This document shows positions 12,201-22,215 of a stretch of DNA of 64,000 bases, piece by piece. A program made the translations under genes and the position numbers. The DNA comes from Allacma fusca (taxonomy: Eukaryota > Arthropoda > Collembola > Symphypleona > Sminthuridae). The stretch lies in the NCBI GenBank assembly GCA_947179485.1, contig OX359247.1:64841001-64905000 (forward strand). The letters run 5' to 3'. Every line of letters starts with the position of its first letter. The first letter of the stretch is position 1. Under the pieces are notes generated by a model, which was not told where the DNA came from, did not search any database, and was given only the letters and a program-made list of their open reading frames with translations.

Positions 12201-12951
12201 TGTTGACGGTGGTAACACATGTGTGCAGTTGTGCATACTGTATACGTGAAATGTTTCTAGTGAAGGAGCTGTACAGCAGCACTTTTTAAGCCAGTAATGC
12301 GTGTATGCCATTCAGATGAATCCTTATGTATTATTATCATTTAACCGCGCTAGCGAAGGTGCATTAAAAACAGGCCCAAGCATGGAAATTGATATTTGCG
12401 AGACACCGATATTCTCGGCACATTTGGCGATTTTTATCGCAAGTTTTATCGGTGGTAAAATGGCGATGTTTCCGAGAATATCGTCTCGGCGTTATCGTAT
12501 TTGGCATCCCTAGTAGGTACGTAGGTTCGGATACGACCATCACTGCCTACCTTCAACCACTTTCTATTAATCCGTAAAAATATTCTATAAACATAGGAAG
12601 TCCATCCCCAAAAGGGAAATGCCTGTATTTAATAAAACGACGTTGAATAAAATAAGCCGCCACACACTGCAAAAGACAGAAAAGCTATTTGGGTTTAACA
12701 AACTTTCAAGTACCTTTCTTTTCTCGTCTCCGGTTGCGTCTGTTTTGCTTCCTTTCATCTCTTTGCTCTTCCGAAATTTTAGGCCTTTTCTCCAAGGGTT
12801 CCTTGTCAGCTACATTGTCATTGGTCTTGTTGCCAGCACTAGATTCAATCGTTTCTTCAGTTAGTGCGGATACATCAGCACCCACTTGAACGGCAGGATG
12901 TGGATGTACTAAGAATTCGACTTTAATTTGAGCTTCCCCTGCGGAAGCCAT
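3218..12951 (-). CDS. DUS3L: tRNA-dihydrouridine(47) synthase, DUS3L type, nine exons
   Basis: FMN enzyme that reduces U47 in the tRNA variable loop to dihydrouridine using NAD(P)H. Proposed coding exons, 5' to 3': 12951-12714, 10218-10081, 10006-9496, 9413-9266, 6368-6183, 6100-5941, 3863-3720, 3569-3380, 3290-3218. Each junction is GT-AG and all phases agree, giving 1788 nt, 595 codons plus TAG; the family is usually about 600-670 residues. The N-terminus is Ala/Glu-rich then Arg/Lys-rich ([19 protein letters not shown]). Two CCCH fingers follow: C98-C110-C115-H119 and C136-C145-C151-H157. The TIM-barrel Dus domain starts near residue 246 ([19 protein letters not shown]). The catalytic Cys is C337 in NMGCP, and LHGRT and [13 protein letters not shown] are present. 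The C-terminal helical part ([29 protein letters not shown]) ends KHKANSWG. No coding damage is seen. Introns 1, 4 and 6 exceed 2 kb and are full of transposons. The start is the first ATG of exon 1; upstream sequence was not checked for a further 5' UTR exon. Confidence 0.95.
3927..4471. mobile_element. hAT-type MITE with CTTCCTTCAGCCTT repeats
   Basis: Ends are CAGAGATGTCCA at the left and TGGACATGTCTG at the right, flanked by GTTCCCAC (3919-3926) and GTTCCGAC (4472-4479), an 8-bp target duplication with one change. The interior is crowded with CCTTC/GAAGG motifs (GCCTTCCTTCAGCC and complements). No coding sequence. It lies in DUS3L intron 6. Confidence 0.75.
4569..5549. mobile_element. PIF/Harbinger derivative with HARBI1 and Myb-like remnants
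   Basis: Terminal inverted repeats GGGGGGTTATTCTCG (4569) and CGAGAATGACCCCCC (to 5549) differ at one base. Just inside both ends are TACGA/TCGTA-rich stretches. On the plus strand, about 4870-5090 gives pieces like the start of Harbinger transposases ([16 protein letters not shown], then after a frame change [13 protein letters not shown]). On the minus strand, 5214-5029 encodes a 61-residue Myb/SANT-like fragment ([18 protein letters not shown]). The remainder of the transposase is missing, so it is a deletion derivative. This opposite arrangement of transposase and Myb-like protein is typical of Harbinger elements. It lies in DUS3L intron 6. The target duplication was not resolved. Confidence 0.65.
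7164..7530. mobile_element. hAT MITE, CAGGGATTTTTG family, copy 1
   Basis: Begins CAGGGGTCGGATTTTTGT and ends with the complement ACAAAAATCCGACCCCTG. Flanks are GGGACTGA (7156-7163) and GGGACTGT (7531-7538), an 8-bp duplication with one change. Inside, CAGGGATTTT-like motifs recur about every 50-60 nt on one strand. No real coding sequence; open frames through it are by-products of the repeats. It lies in DUS3L intron 4. A second copy is at 43676-44057. Confidence 0.85.
7855..8726 (-). repeat. Unclassified repeat family with GTAGGC/TATAGG motifs, copy A
   Basis: 7855-8130 holds many GTAGGC and TATAGG motifs in loose array. The adjacent minus-strand sequence 8726-8263 is related, in the same order, to 60840-61110 on the plus strand. 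Translations of both contain KCFLWY then IKLRH, separated by similar spacing, though in copy A the match crosses a frame change. A similar motif patch lies at 6905-6945. It could be a decayed transposon with a short gene. I do not recognise the protein, and conservation may be nucleotide-level only. It lies in DUS3L intron 4. Confidence 0.5.
10430..10520. repeat. Fragment of CGATAT-rich hAT-like family
   Basis: Dense ATATCGTTA/CGATAACGATAT motifs like those of the elements at 10762-12512 and 44611-45026. Ends are not definable. It lies in DUS3L intron 1. Confidence 0.4.
11091..11751. mobile_element. MITE with GGAGGGAATAT repeats and perfect 8-bp TSD
   Basis: Flanked by GATGAAAC at 11083-11090 and 11752-11759. 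The terminal regions are long inverted repeats built from TATATTCCCTCCGACACAA and its complement. The motif TTCCCTCC/GGAGGGAA repeats at least five times at the left end and seven at the right. The first few terminal bases differ between the ends (GGAGTTAGG versus CGTGTTCGG read inward). The interior is unrecognised. It is nested within the hAT-like element at 10762-12512. Confidence 0.75.
11843..12106 (-). pseudogene. BED-type zinc finger N-terminus of a hAT transposase (remnant)
   Basis: An 87-codon frame, starting [13 protein letters not shown], contains RAQVWEYF followed by KALCKLCE, matching the aromatic and CxxC part of a BED finger, which is typical of the hAT transposase N-terminus. 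The histidine half and catalytic domain are missing. It lies inside the TIR element 10762-12512, on the same strand as the DUS3L gene but within its first intron. Confidence 0.5.
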
Positions 12952-13960
12952 CTGCTTCTTAACTTAGATTTTAAACTTTGTAGGAAATGGGGAAGTAGTT
13001 ACTTTGATACTTACAACAATTATTTATTTTGAACAACTTAATGCGTAATGAAAGAACTTACTATCAATATAGTATTTACAATATATTTCTTCACACAAAA
13101 ATAACAAAAGTAACAGTAACACGACCTGTGTGGACAAACAAATTTTGTTGGAAGTTGGAACACTGGCCTGGTAATATTGTCAGCCGATAATTGTAACGAC
13201 ACAACTTGAAGATGAGATGTTGAGATTAATTGTACATATATAAGATTATTTTCCAGTATCTAGTACCAACACAACGCCAACAGCACCTTTCTGGCCATGC
13301 CGTTTCAATTTACTTGTTTACTAAGGCAAAGCCCGCTGGGCCCGTTTCTCTCAGGTCGGCGGTGAGACATGATCCTAGTAGCATTGTAAACCAAACGTAT
13401 CCACTGGGCTCAGCCTACCCTTCATCCAACCTACAATTAAAATTTCGCTTTAGCCTACGTGTCGGGTCTCCCTACAGTAACACACTGAACTACTGGTTTT
13501 TACACTAAAACACTGAATAACTGAACAGCAGATCCACGGAACAACGGAACCACTGAACCCCCCTAAAACACTGACCAGAATTACCCTAGTGACTGCTGAC
13601 TGCTCACCTCCCCAGAATCAGTGACCATCACTGACCTGTTGACTGCTGACCTCCACAGAATCACTGACCAGTGCAGACCTGCTGCCTGCTGCAGGCAAGT
13701 CCGAAACGTCCAAAAAAGCGGGGACAGATTTTTTTCTTGATTTTAGTTGCATTGCTAGTGGCTACATACAATGTATGTACTTATAGGATTACACATTATA
13801 GTTCGTTAGCTAGCTTATACAAGCATCAAAAGTATGGATTTTCCCATTTTTAAAGAATTTCTTGTAAATTTAAAGAACAATCTAAGACAAAACACAGCAA
13901 CTGAATCTCATATATTAGAATTTTTTTATTTTTTGCGTTTAACAAGGTAAGATTTTGGAA
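12952..13960. other. DUS3L upstream region and low-complexity tract
   Basis: 12952-13240 is the 5' flank of DUS3L; no TATA box is obvious. 13480-13690 is a degenerate C/A-rich tract of ACTGAC/ACTGAAC/GACTGCTGACC repeats. Short frames across 13230-13510 show no family features. Confidence 0.4.
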
Positions 13961-13964
13961 TAGT

Positions 13965-14050
13965 TTTATGGACCATGGTCTTTTGTCTGGTCTGGTTCGA
14001 AAAACTGGACCAGACCAATGTCTGGTCTAAAATAGTGGTCCCGATCTTTC
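13965..14050. repeat. Truncated copy of GGTCTGG hAT MITE family
   Basis: GTCTGGTCTGG and its complement CCAGACCA recur, with GGACCATGGTCTTTTGTCTGG closely matching part of the complete element at 23221-23638. Both termini are absent. Confidence 0.55.
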
Positions 14051-14054
14051 AGTT

Positions 14055-14795
14055 CTGAATCAAAAAAACTCGATTCGATTCAATTCAATTCTGATTCATC
14101 ATTTTTCGATTCAATTCAAAACGTGAATTGAATCATTTCATTCAATTTACTTCACGAATGAAATCATGCGAAATGCCTTGAATCGCGATTCAAATGATTC
14201 ACGTCACGTGCAACTTTGTTTGCATATCCCGCTAAAAAATCCAGCTATATAGTAACGCATCACATTAAAAAACTCGCACGTGTTTCTGAGACATTTTTGT
14301 TGGAAAACCGACTTGTCAATAATTTCGTAAATAATAATTTTTATACATTAAATCCAGCATTTACTGGCGGTTCAGTTTAGGTCAGCATGGGACAATTGAT
14401 TAGCAGGATATGCAATTCGAATTTGCTGGTGGTACAGTCGACTCTCGCTAGAAGGGATGCATCTGGGACGGACAAAATTTGTCCCTTATGTAAATGGGAA
14501 TCGTGACTGTAAATCCCAATCCATTATATCAAAAAATCCCTTATTAGGGTATCCCTTATAGAAAAAGTTCACTGTATTGACAATTTCAGTGACAGCGAAA
14601 CAGTTCGACTTATATTCTTATCCTGTTTTATGTAGTCATAATATAATCCTTAAATAGAATGTTTATGTTACCATGTTTTAACTATCTGAATGATTTGAAT
14701 CATCATTCGATTCAATTCAGCACGCCGAAATGAATCATATTGAATCCAGTGAATCGTGAATTAAATCGAATCATTATATTTCATTCAATCCCAGA
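14055..14795. repeat. GATTCAATTCA-rich element split by a pogo-type MITE
   Basis: 14055-14205 and 14690-14790 are dense in GATTCAATTC/GAATTGAATC motifs in both orientations, as in subterminal repeat arrays of other TIR elements here. The middle holds a separate TA-flanked MITE at 14435-14574. Exact ends and target duplication are not resolved. Confidence 0.5.
14435..14574. mobile_element. pogo/mariner-type MITE, TA target
   Basis: Begins CAGTCGACTCTCGCTA and ends AAAAAGTTCACTG, with TA on each side. The interior has CCCTTAT motifs (TCCCTTATGTAAATGGGA, ATCCCTTATAG) shared with the MITEs at 55124-55267 and 58028-58182. Confidence 0.6.
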
Positions 14796-14796
14796 G

Positions 14797-14985
14797 ATGC
14801 GCCCGTTACGTTACTTTTACCCAACAATAACGGAATAACGCCGTTTTTTAACGTAACGGCCTATATTTGGAGCAGGCAATAACGTAACGGTAACGGAACT
14901 AGGGTTTGCTAAACATTTATTGGAATAACTATAGCGTTCCATTGTGTGTAAACAGAAAATGATATTGTAACGTAACGCAACGCTA
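14797..14985. repeat. CGTTACGTTAC-rich TIR-element fragment
   Basis: Starts CAGAGATGCGCCCGTTACG, a hAT-like CAG terminus, followed by repeated CGTTACG/CGTAACG motifs that continue to about 14985. The opposite end is not identifiable. Confidence 0.4.
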
Positions 14986-15479
14986 TCAAATAAATATACT
15001 CATGCGTGTACATATTTATTTTTGCATTAGCATTGACATCTATTATTGGATTTGCGTGGAGTAACTGTGCATGCAAATATACGGGGGATATACATATTAA
15101 AACTTTAGTTTGATGTGGACACCCTGATCCCTGAGCATCATTATGTACGTTATTGAAAACATGGCAAATTTCAATAGGAAGTTTTTGACCCTTTATTTTG
15201 CCCAATCCACACGCTTTTGCTAAAAAAACGATGTGTGATCGACTTACGAATTAAGTTTTGGTTCTAACGTAGAGTTAGTAGATAAGAACTAACCATGGAG
15301 AATACTGCTGCTATATAGTAAAAGGAGAAAAATGAATTTGAAAAAAGGAACAATGTCAATTCTAGACAATGATTCAAAGATATAACAATAAATAGGAATA
15401 CAATATTCTATAATTGAGTTTATAAGAGCTGTGATATTTTTAAACATTCCTTAGGTATTAATATTTTGTGATAAGTAAG

Positions 15480-17890
15480 GTTTCCAAGTCTCCGGGTTAA
15501 TTTGAAATGAATATGCCTAGATATTTAAACTCAGACACGTTCAATATGCTTATTAGGAGTAATACCAATAGTCGGAGGGGCATTATCAAGATTAATGTTA
15601 GTATGTGGAACTTATTTAACATATATTTAGAAAAGTTTACTCGGAGAACGTTCTGTTTTTAAGATAAGACTACTTATAAGTTTGATCAGGTAAAATGGTA
15701 CATTGAATTCAGAGTATAGCTTTTTAATTAGCAACGGGTGACTCACTTTGTAAAATGCTTTCTTAAGGTCGACATAGAGTAATGCAACTATATATCCTTT
15801 ATCTAAACTTTGGAATATATAATGCTAGTTGTAGCTAGTTGAATAGAGAGAAAATCAGTAAATCCAAACTGGCTGGGGGAAAGCTTAACCCGAACTTTAT
15901 TAGTTAATCTAAGTTAGATAACCTTTTCAAGTACTTTGCTCACAAACGGCAGGATTGAGATAGGGCGATAAGAGGTAGCTTTCTTAGGGTCCTGTCCGGG
16001 CTTAAGGATTGGAATTATGACCGCTTTCTTAAATACATATGGAACCTGCCAGTACTGAAAATGAAGTTAAAGAATTTGAATAGCTGGATATTGAGAATTT
16101 CAATGTTGATTTTAAATATTCTAGATGGGAGAGAAGTCGCTGTACAACAATAACTAATTTTTATTAGTTTTATGGCATGTTCTGCCTCAGTGATATTTAA
16201 CTGGGAGAAATTCAACGTTTCTGTTATGCTCACTTAAAAGGGCGTCTATGAGGGGACTGTCATCAACTGAATTAATACAAAAGGCAGAAGCAAGCTCAGT
16301 AGCTATAGCTTCATTAGTGCACGCCACTCCTAAGTCTGTGTGTAGTTCCTTAATTTGCATCAATTTACGATTTTGGTTAGTAAGCTCAAAGTATGTTTTC
16401 CAAGTGTGATTAGCGCACTTTCCTTTGGAAAACAAATACAGGAAATGTTTTTATTAGTAGTAGCGATAAGGTTATTCAGTTTGTTTCTACCTTTTTGGTA
16501 TAGTAAATAGTGATATGTGGCATGTGTTTTCAGGAAGTTACGTTTAAGCTGGTCCCTAAGTCTGATGCAATTGAGTATAGTATTAGTCATCCAAGGGGAT
16601 TTTTTAGATTTAACAGATTTGGTGAGAATAGGAACATGCTTATTTATAACAGGAATTGAATGTTTGTTTAGAGTGTCGTACATATCATCGGAATTTTCAA
16701 CAACCTCCATTACATTCCAGTGAATCTTATTTAAATCTTCTAAAGATCCTTGGAATTCAGATTTTTGTAGTTTCTACATTGTATCACCTCACGTGTGTCA
16801 GGTATTTTGAATTTACGTCTGATTGAGTAGATAATATCATGATCACTCATACCAGTGGGGATAACTTCCATAATCCAAAGAATTATGTTTATTGTTAATA
16901 AAAATGTGATCAATCAGCGTTGAGGTTTTCAGGATTACCCTGGTGGGTTGATTAATTCATTGTCGGAGATTGTACGATTTGCATGTTTTAAAGTAAGTAC
17001 TTGATACGGGATCATTAAGGATTTTTACGTTAAAATCACTAAAGATATGTTTCCAGTAACAGAAGGCTGTTGGCTCTGTAGAATGTGTCAAAACAGTCTA
17101 GGAAGGTTCTAAGGCTGGAGTACGGGGCGGTAGATTAAAGAGTAATTCAAGTGTTTACTGCTCTTAGGTTTAATAATGAGGGATATGGACTCTTTTTCAT
17201 TGTCAGTAAAGCAATTAGCGGTGTCAATAATCTCAAAATTAATGTCAGAATATACATATGCGAGGAGTCCACCTCAGTCTTAATCTATCCTTCCTAACAA
17301 TATTATAATTTGCTATACCAACATCGTTGTCATTTGTATTTGTATCAAGGAATGTTTCTGATAAGAATAGAATGTGAAATTTTGTTTGTGAGAGAAAGGT
17401 TGACATTTCATGGTAGTTTCTTCTTAGACTACGAACATTTAAATGTGCAACTTTAAATCCCCCTTAAGATTCATATTGTAATTGTAGTTGCCTAGTGTAC
17501 CTGCGTTGTACGGAGAGTCGTGTAAACAGCTTTGAGTAGAATTAGTAAAAGTAGATAGTGAGCATGAAGAGCAAACCCAGTTATTAAAATCAATACCCTT
17601 GTCAATAAAATATTTTTTATGGAAGGCTAAATTGCATTTTTGACAATCTACGTCTATCAATTTTAAGGAAGAGTTGACATAACGTAGGGGCACAATACTT
17701 ACCGTAATTATTGTTTTTAAGTATACATGGGGGACAAAGTTCGCTATCTATATGTGTGTGAGGTTTGTAGTTACAGAAAGTGGAACAACTTGTATGTAAG
17801 TAATTATTACAGATTTTGCAATGAAACCCTTTGAATCTTCCATCGCTTTTCTTGCACTTGACACAGTTTTTGCCGCGAAGACAAGATTTT
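15480..17890 (-). pseudogene. Decayed non-LTR retrotransposon (Cys-rich domain, endonuclease, RT)
   Basis: Read on the minus strand from about 17880. First comes a Cys-rich, PHD-like region (CVKCKK, HCKICNNYLHTSC, DCQKCNLAFHKKYF, WVCSSC). The endonuclease start follows at about 17450-17340 (HLNVRSLRRNYHEMSTFL, LFLSETFLDT). The linker is at 16710-16360 (SPWMTNTILNCIRLRDQLKR). The RT start is at 16020-15860 (FKKAVIIPILKPG, SYRPISILPFVSKVLEKVI, QFGFTDFLS). Order and motifs fit a Jockey/CR1-like LINE. Multiple stops and shifts occur, and the catalytic RT motifs (YADD) are not recoverable, so it is 3' truncated or very decayed. Confidence 0.75.
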
Positions 17891-18639
17891 GTTTTTTATG
17901 GAAAGACGTCAAGAATATTTATTCCCAAATCAATCGTTTAATAATATATCACCCCCAATGCCTGCTCCTTATCTGATATTTAATGTATCAGATGAAATTA
18001 CCCGTATATTTACACATTTACAGATGTATAATCCACACTTCTAAAGTTACTCCAAAAAAAGCATATGAAACATCGAAGTACATATCTTTCAAATAGTATC
18101 TGCATACTCATGCTCGCTTCCTTATTTTGTTGAGTTAAATACATCCGGGATCTCATGTATGTACATACAGTCGGTTAACAAAATTTTGCATTACAACGGT
18201 GTACAAATGGTCTCCGGTGGATAACTCCAATAGAACTTGTACTAAAGGGTTGCACTTTTTAGAACATACAAATAGAGATGTCAGGAGGAGATAGGTATGG
18301 GAAAGTAAGAATTTTGTTGGTCAAACCAGTTTAAAATTATTTAAAAACAAAACAAGTGAGGATTCGTTGTGAAAAAGGTTTGCATTGTGAGTACTGCATT
18401 TCAGCTCTTTCCGAAAAAGAGCCCTGTATTGGATTTTATTGTTGTTAGTTAAAGTATAAAGTGTCGTAACCAAATTACTTAAGTAGATCCAGGAAAAAGA
18501 TTGAAGCCATGGTTGTACGGTTTTGATTGACCATTATGAGCTGACTAACGCGATGTTTTGAATTAGTTAATATACATTAAAACGTTGGGCGTGAATCATT
18601 ATTTGGGGAATTGATCCACGTAATTAGGATACGGAAACT
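17891..18639. other. No recognisable gene
   Basis: AT-rich sequence; nothing supported. Confidence 0.35.
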
Positions 18640-18745
18640 GGCCAATATATCGTTCAAAATTTACGAGAATTATCGTTCAATTATCGTTTCGAAAAATGTA
18701 CGATATGGACGATAATATCGTATGGCTATATCAGTATGCAAATGC
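18640..18745. repeat. Fragment of CGATAT-rich hAT-like family
   Basis: TATCGTTCAA, ACGAGAATTATCGTT and ACGATATGGACGATAATATCG closely match the right part of the complete element at 44611-45026. Confidence 0.5.
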
Positions 18746-18863
18746 CTGGTAAATACACATCCACTAATGTTTTCGTTTGTGAGGGGGCAATTGGAAAAGC
18801 GGGTATTTCATCAAAATCGGTTGAGTTTTTGTCTGTTAATTTGCTAACTCTTAGTAATGACCT

Positions 18864-19232
18864 ATGAATGAAGGCAATTCTTTAAAATGCGAGATGTTCG
18901 CACCACACAATTTTTCTGTTCAAATAGATTTTTGCCAGTACATTTCAAAAGTTTCAAGGGATGTTTATGAAATTATTCAAAGGTTATATGTAGAGATTAC
19001 AAAAGAAGCTGGTAATGCAATACTCACATATTCATTTGAATTGTCAAAGCGACTCAAGAAAGTATTTGGAATATGTAAATGCTTCGCGGAAACACAAAAC
19101 TTGGAAACATTAGTAATATCAAGTACAAGGGCGGAAGCTATAGTAGGGTTTGATACTATTAGCACAACCTATAGGCATAATTGGGGAGAAACATATTGTA
19201 AAAATAACGAAGATTGTGCAGCAAAAAAGTAA
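18864..19232 (+). CDS. Unrecognised 122-codon open frame
   Basis: A single open frame starting MNEGNSLKCEMF and ending NNEDCAAKK then TAA. It is amphipathic with no transmembrane segment and no motif I recognise. Cysteines (CKCF, CKNNEDC) do not make a standard finger. No promoter or spliced partner is visible. It could be a relic of one of the surrounding mobile elements or a chance frame. Confidence 0.2.
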   Translation: MNEGNSLKCEMFAPHNFSVQIDFCQYISKVSRDVYEIIQRLYVEITKEAGNAILTYSFELSKRLKKVFGICKCFAETQNLETLVISSTRAEAIVGFDTISTTYRHNWGETYCKNNEDCAAKK

Positions 19233-20149
19233 AAAAATAAGTGATACAATGATCCGCTGTGAGGATGAAATAATTGCAAAGTCTCAAATTTGAAAGGGTG
19301 GATCCTGATCTGAGAACTTTAAACTATTTGTTGATTGGGTATTTCTTCAGAATCATAAACATTCAGGTTTTCTAGTTGAATGATTGGTTTTAGGAAGTTC
19401 GATTATTTTCTTTGTTTGAACTATCCTGCTGGGAATTTTAGGCTTGGACTTGCCATGAATCATTTTCACGAGAAGTGGTTTATTATTTTCATACTGTTCT
19501 TCTGTCTCACATGTCTAGCATAATATATATATTAAAATTTAAAAATCTCTTTTATTTTATTGGGTGCTCTGCAGACCATAGTAGAAGTCATACATAACGT
19601 TTTTACTACTTTCAATACATGATATTCCAGTCTAAATAAGCTTATTTACGCATGCGCTGGTCTGTCTCATAATAAATACTGTGACATCCGAGTTGATCAT
19701 GAGAATATCCCTCAGAGTTGCTTTTTTGGAAACATTAATTACACGATCGGTATATTTGGAATTGGAATTTAATTTTGGCGTTAATAAATGAATCCGGGTT
19801 CTACCCCTAACCTGTTTTACACTCTTTCCGAAAACGCAATTATTAATATCTTCCAGAAATCATTCTCAAATTCAATTGTAGCTTGTTTCCGTTGATCTTT
19901 GCATAAGTCGATATAATCATTAAGACATGGTGACTGCATGATTTTTATAACTGTGTACCTTTTCTAATTTAATACGAGATTAGGTATTTAAATACCTAAG
20001 CTCAAGTATTTTTTAAGTGGGATATAGTGTACTAAATATTTCATTTACCTATTATGATCAGTTACTAGTTTACTATTTTTCATGCACCCTTTACTAATTA
20101 ATAGTACTAATAGTTTACTATTTTATATCTCATTTCTGACTGAAATGAG
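19233..20149. other. No recognisable gene
   Basis: AT-rich sequence. TTTACTA/TAGTAAA motifs cluster near 20030-20130, perhaps the remains of a foldback repeat. Nothing more is supported. Confidence 0.3.
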
Positions 20150-22215
20150 GACATTTCATCATTTTAAACGGGGCGCTATACAGGACCCAATGGATAGTCA
20201 TTTAAAAGATCATGCATGCGCTCATCCACAGTAAGGTATACCCTCCTCACCATCATTATGCAAATTCAGAAGATTTTGCTCATGTGAGACGTAAATGACT
20301 TCACCGTCACCTAGCCATTTAAAAACCCCTGTAGGGAGATGTGAGTCCATTGCCTTTGCGTATAACGCATTAGCATCTCAAAAAATATGTATGTATATTT
20401 TTTGGATTGATAATAACTATCCTGCATGTATTTATTATTGGCATCTGTTTTTTCGAAGTGACCCAGTGACTGAATAACCACCTCTTAACCCCGCCTCTAA
20501 AAACTGATGTGTATCACTATCCCGTATGAAATCTAGATGAACCTTACTATGCTTTAATGACGCCTGCCAGGTAATCATTGGCAGGTTTAAAAACATTGCG
20601 GGATCCATTTGAAATTTTTATAGAAAAATATTACGAAAATTTTGAAATACGTCGGCTAGTAGAGCAAAGTATAGCTGATGGTAAAAGTTGCAATACTCAC
20701 CTATGGCCTTAATACAAAATTTCTGTCAAACATTCTGTGCATGTTCATAGTCAACTTGTGACATATGTTCATCTTTTAGATTGGAATAAAATGCCTCAAT
20801 AGGTGGAATCTCCTGATTTTCCAAATTTCGTAACAAAACATCCTTAGTGACAATGAATTTGTCATGCCTGTCAACTGCTAACATTTCCGAAAGCTTGTCT
20901 CGTGAAGAATTTAAAAAATAATATATAATAAATGTAAGGGTATTATTCATCTCAGCAGACAATTTTTCACTGCTAAGGGGTACTACAGTGACATTCTCAA
21001 TCATTTCAGCCAATCTTGATGGGCTTGGGTAAATACGTGTTTTAGAGGCTTGTTCTTGTCTTTCAGCAAGTTTCTGACTAAGTCTTTCTGAAAACGTGAT
21101 TCAATCGCTTAAAAAAGTATCCATTAAATTTTCATTATTGGACTGAATATGATAGGTACTTTTATGTTCTGTCTCACCATTAGGACCTACGCAAATATAT
21201 GAATAACTACAAGATACATGTTCATGTGTGTATTTTATACATCCACCTAATTTGGAAAGTCTAAATTGGAATTCATGTAATTTATGCACTATTCGGAATC
21301 TTTCAATCTGTAACCGTTCATTAATTGGAGCTTTTTTGAATAATTTGGACTCAAAATCTAAATAATTTGCAAAGGGTGCAGGGGTCAACTTGTATGAATA
21401 GAAGTAAATATCGTTTTAGTGTCCTCAATAAAACACGCTTTCTGTGCTCCTATTTTAGTACCAAAAACGTACATGCCTATGTAATAATTCTTGTGATCAA
21501 ACATGGAAAACAATGCCTGCACAAGTACTGCCTGCACCGTTTTGTGGTATTATTAAACATTTGCTGAACATCGGTGCAACGGATACAGTGTGCTATACCA
21601 GCGATGGAAAACCGAAAAATATGGTTTCGGTTAATACCTTAACGTTTCTGTCAGAATTATTTACGTTAACGTTTTAGTTTACATTATCTGAAAAAATGGT
21701 TATTGGAAAAAACGGTTACGGTTTCCTTGTTATTCCATTAAACGGTTAAAAACGTTTTCCAAAATTACTGTTACAGCTTCCATGACATACAGTTAAACGG
21801 TTTAAAACGGTTATAAAAATAATGTTTTCTAATTTTAGTCGCAGAAATATAAATGTATGACTTATTTATTGAAAAAAAAACAATAATATGAACTGCATGC
21901 AAATACATAAATGCCTCTCAGATCCATTTACTCGAAGAAATAGAATGGCGTTCAGAAGTTCATTTGTCAATCTCATTCTTCTGTCAGACAAAATGTACTT
22001 GCTTGTAGGACAAATTACTTCCTTATGTGTCAATAATTACCTATATCAATATGATAATTACCTACATTATAGTTGGTAAAGAATGACTTTCTGCAGTTCT
22101 ATGCGTTTCCGTGCACGTCATAAAGATAGCACGTGTTGAAAGAATTAGTTCAAGTGAAACGAAATAGAAACGATTGCGTGTCTCATTTGAGCTCAGCCTT
22201 AAGCTTTATTGGAGC

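Larger units (their letters stand above)
10762..12512 (-). mobile_element. hAT-like element with BED-finger remnant in DUS3L intron 1
   Basis: Ends TAGGGATGCC (10762) and GGCATCCCTA (to 12512) are exact inverted repeats. Both ends continue into sequence rich in TATCG/CGATA (GTTATCGCC, TTATCGTATT). A minus-strand BED-finger ORF lies inside at 12106-11843, and a separate MITE is inserted at 11091-11751. The flanks (GGTACTGC and GTAGGTAC) do not form a clear 8-bp duplication, so the ends could belong to two related copies. Confidence 0.6.

Noticed and set aside
13480..13690. Satellite or coding tandem repeat
   Set aside because: ACTGAC-like units are too irregular; treated as low-complexity sequence.
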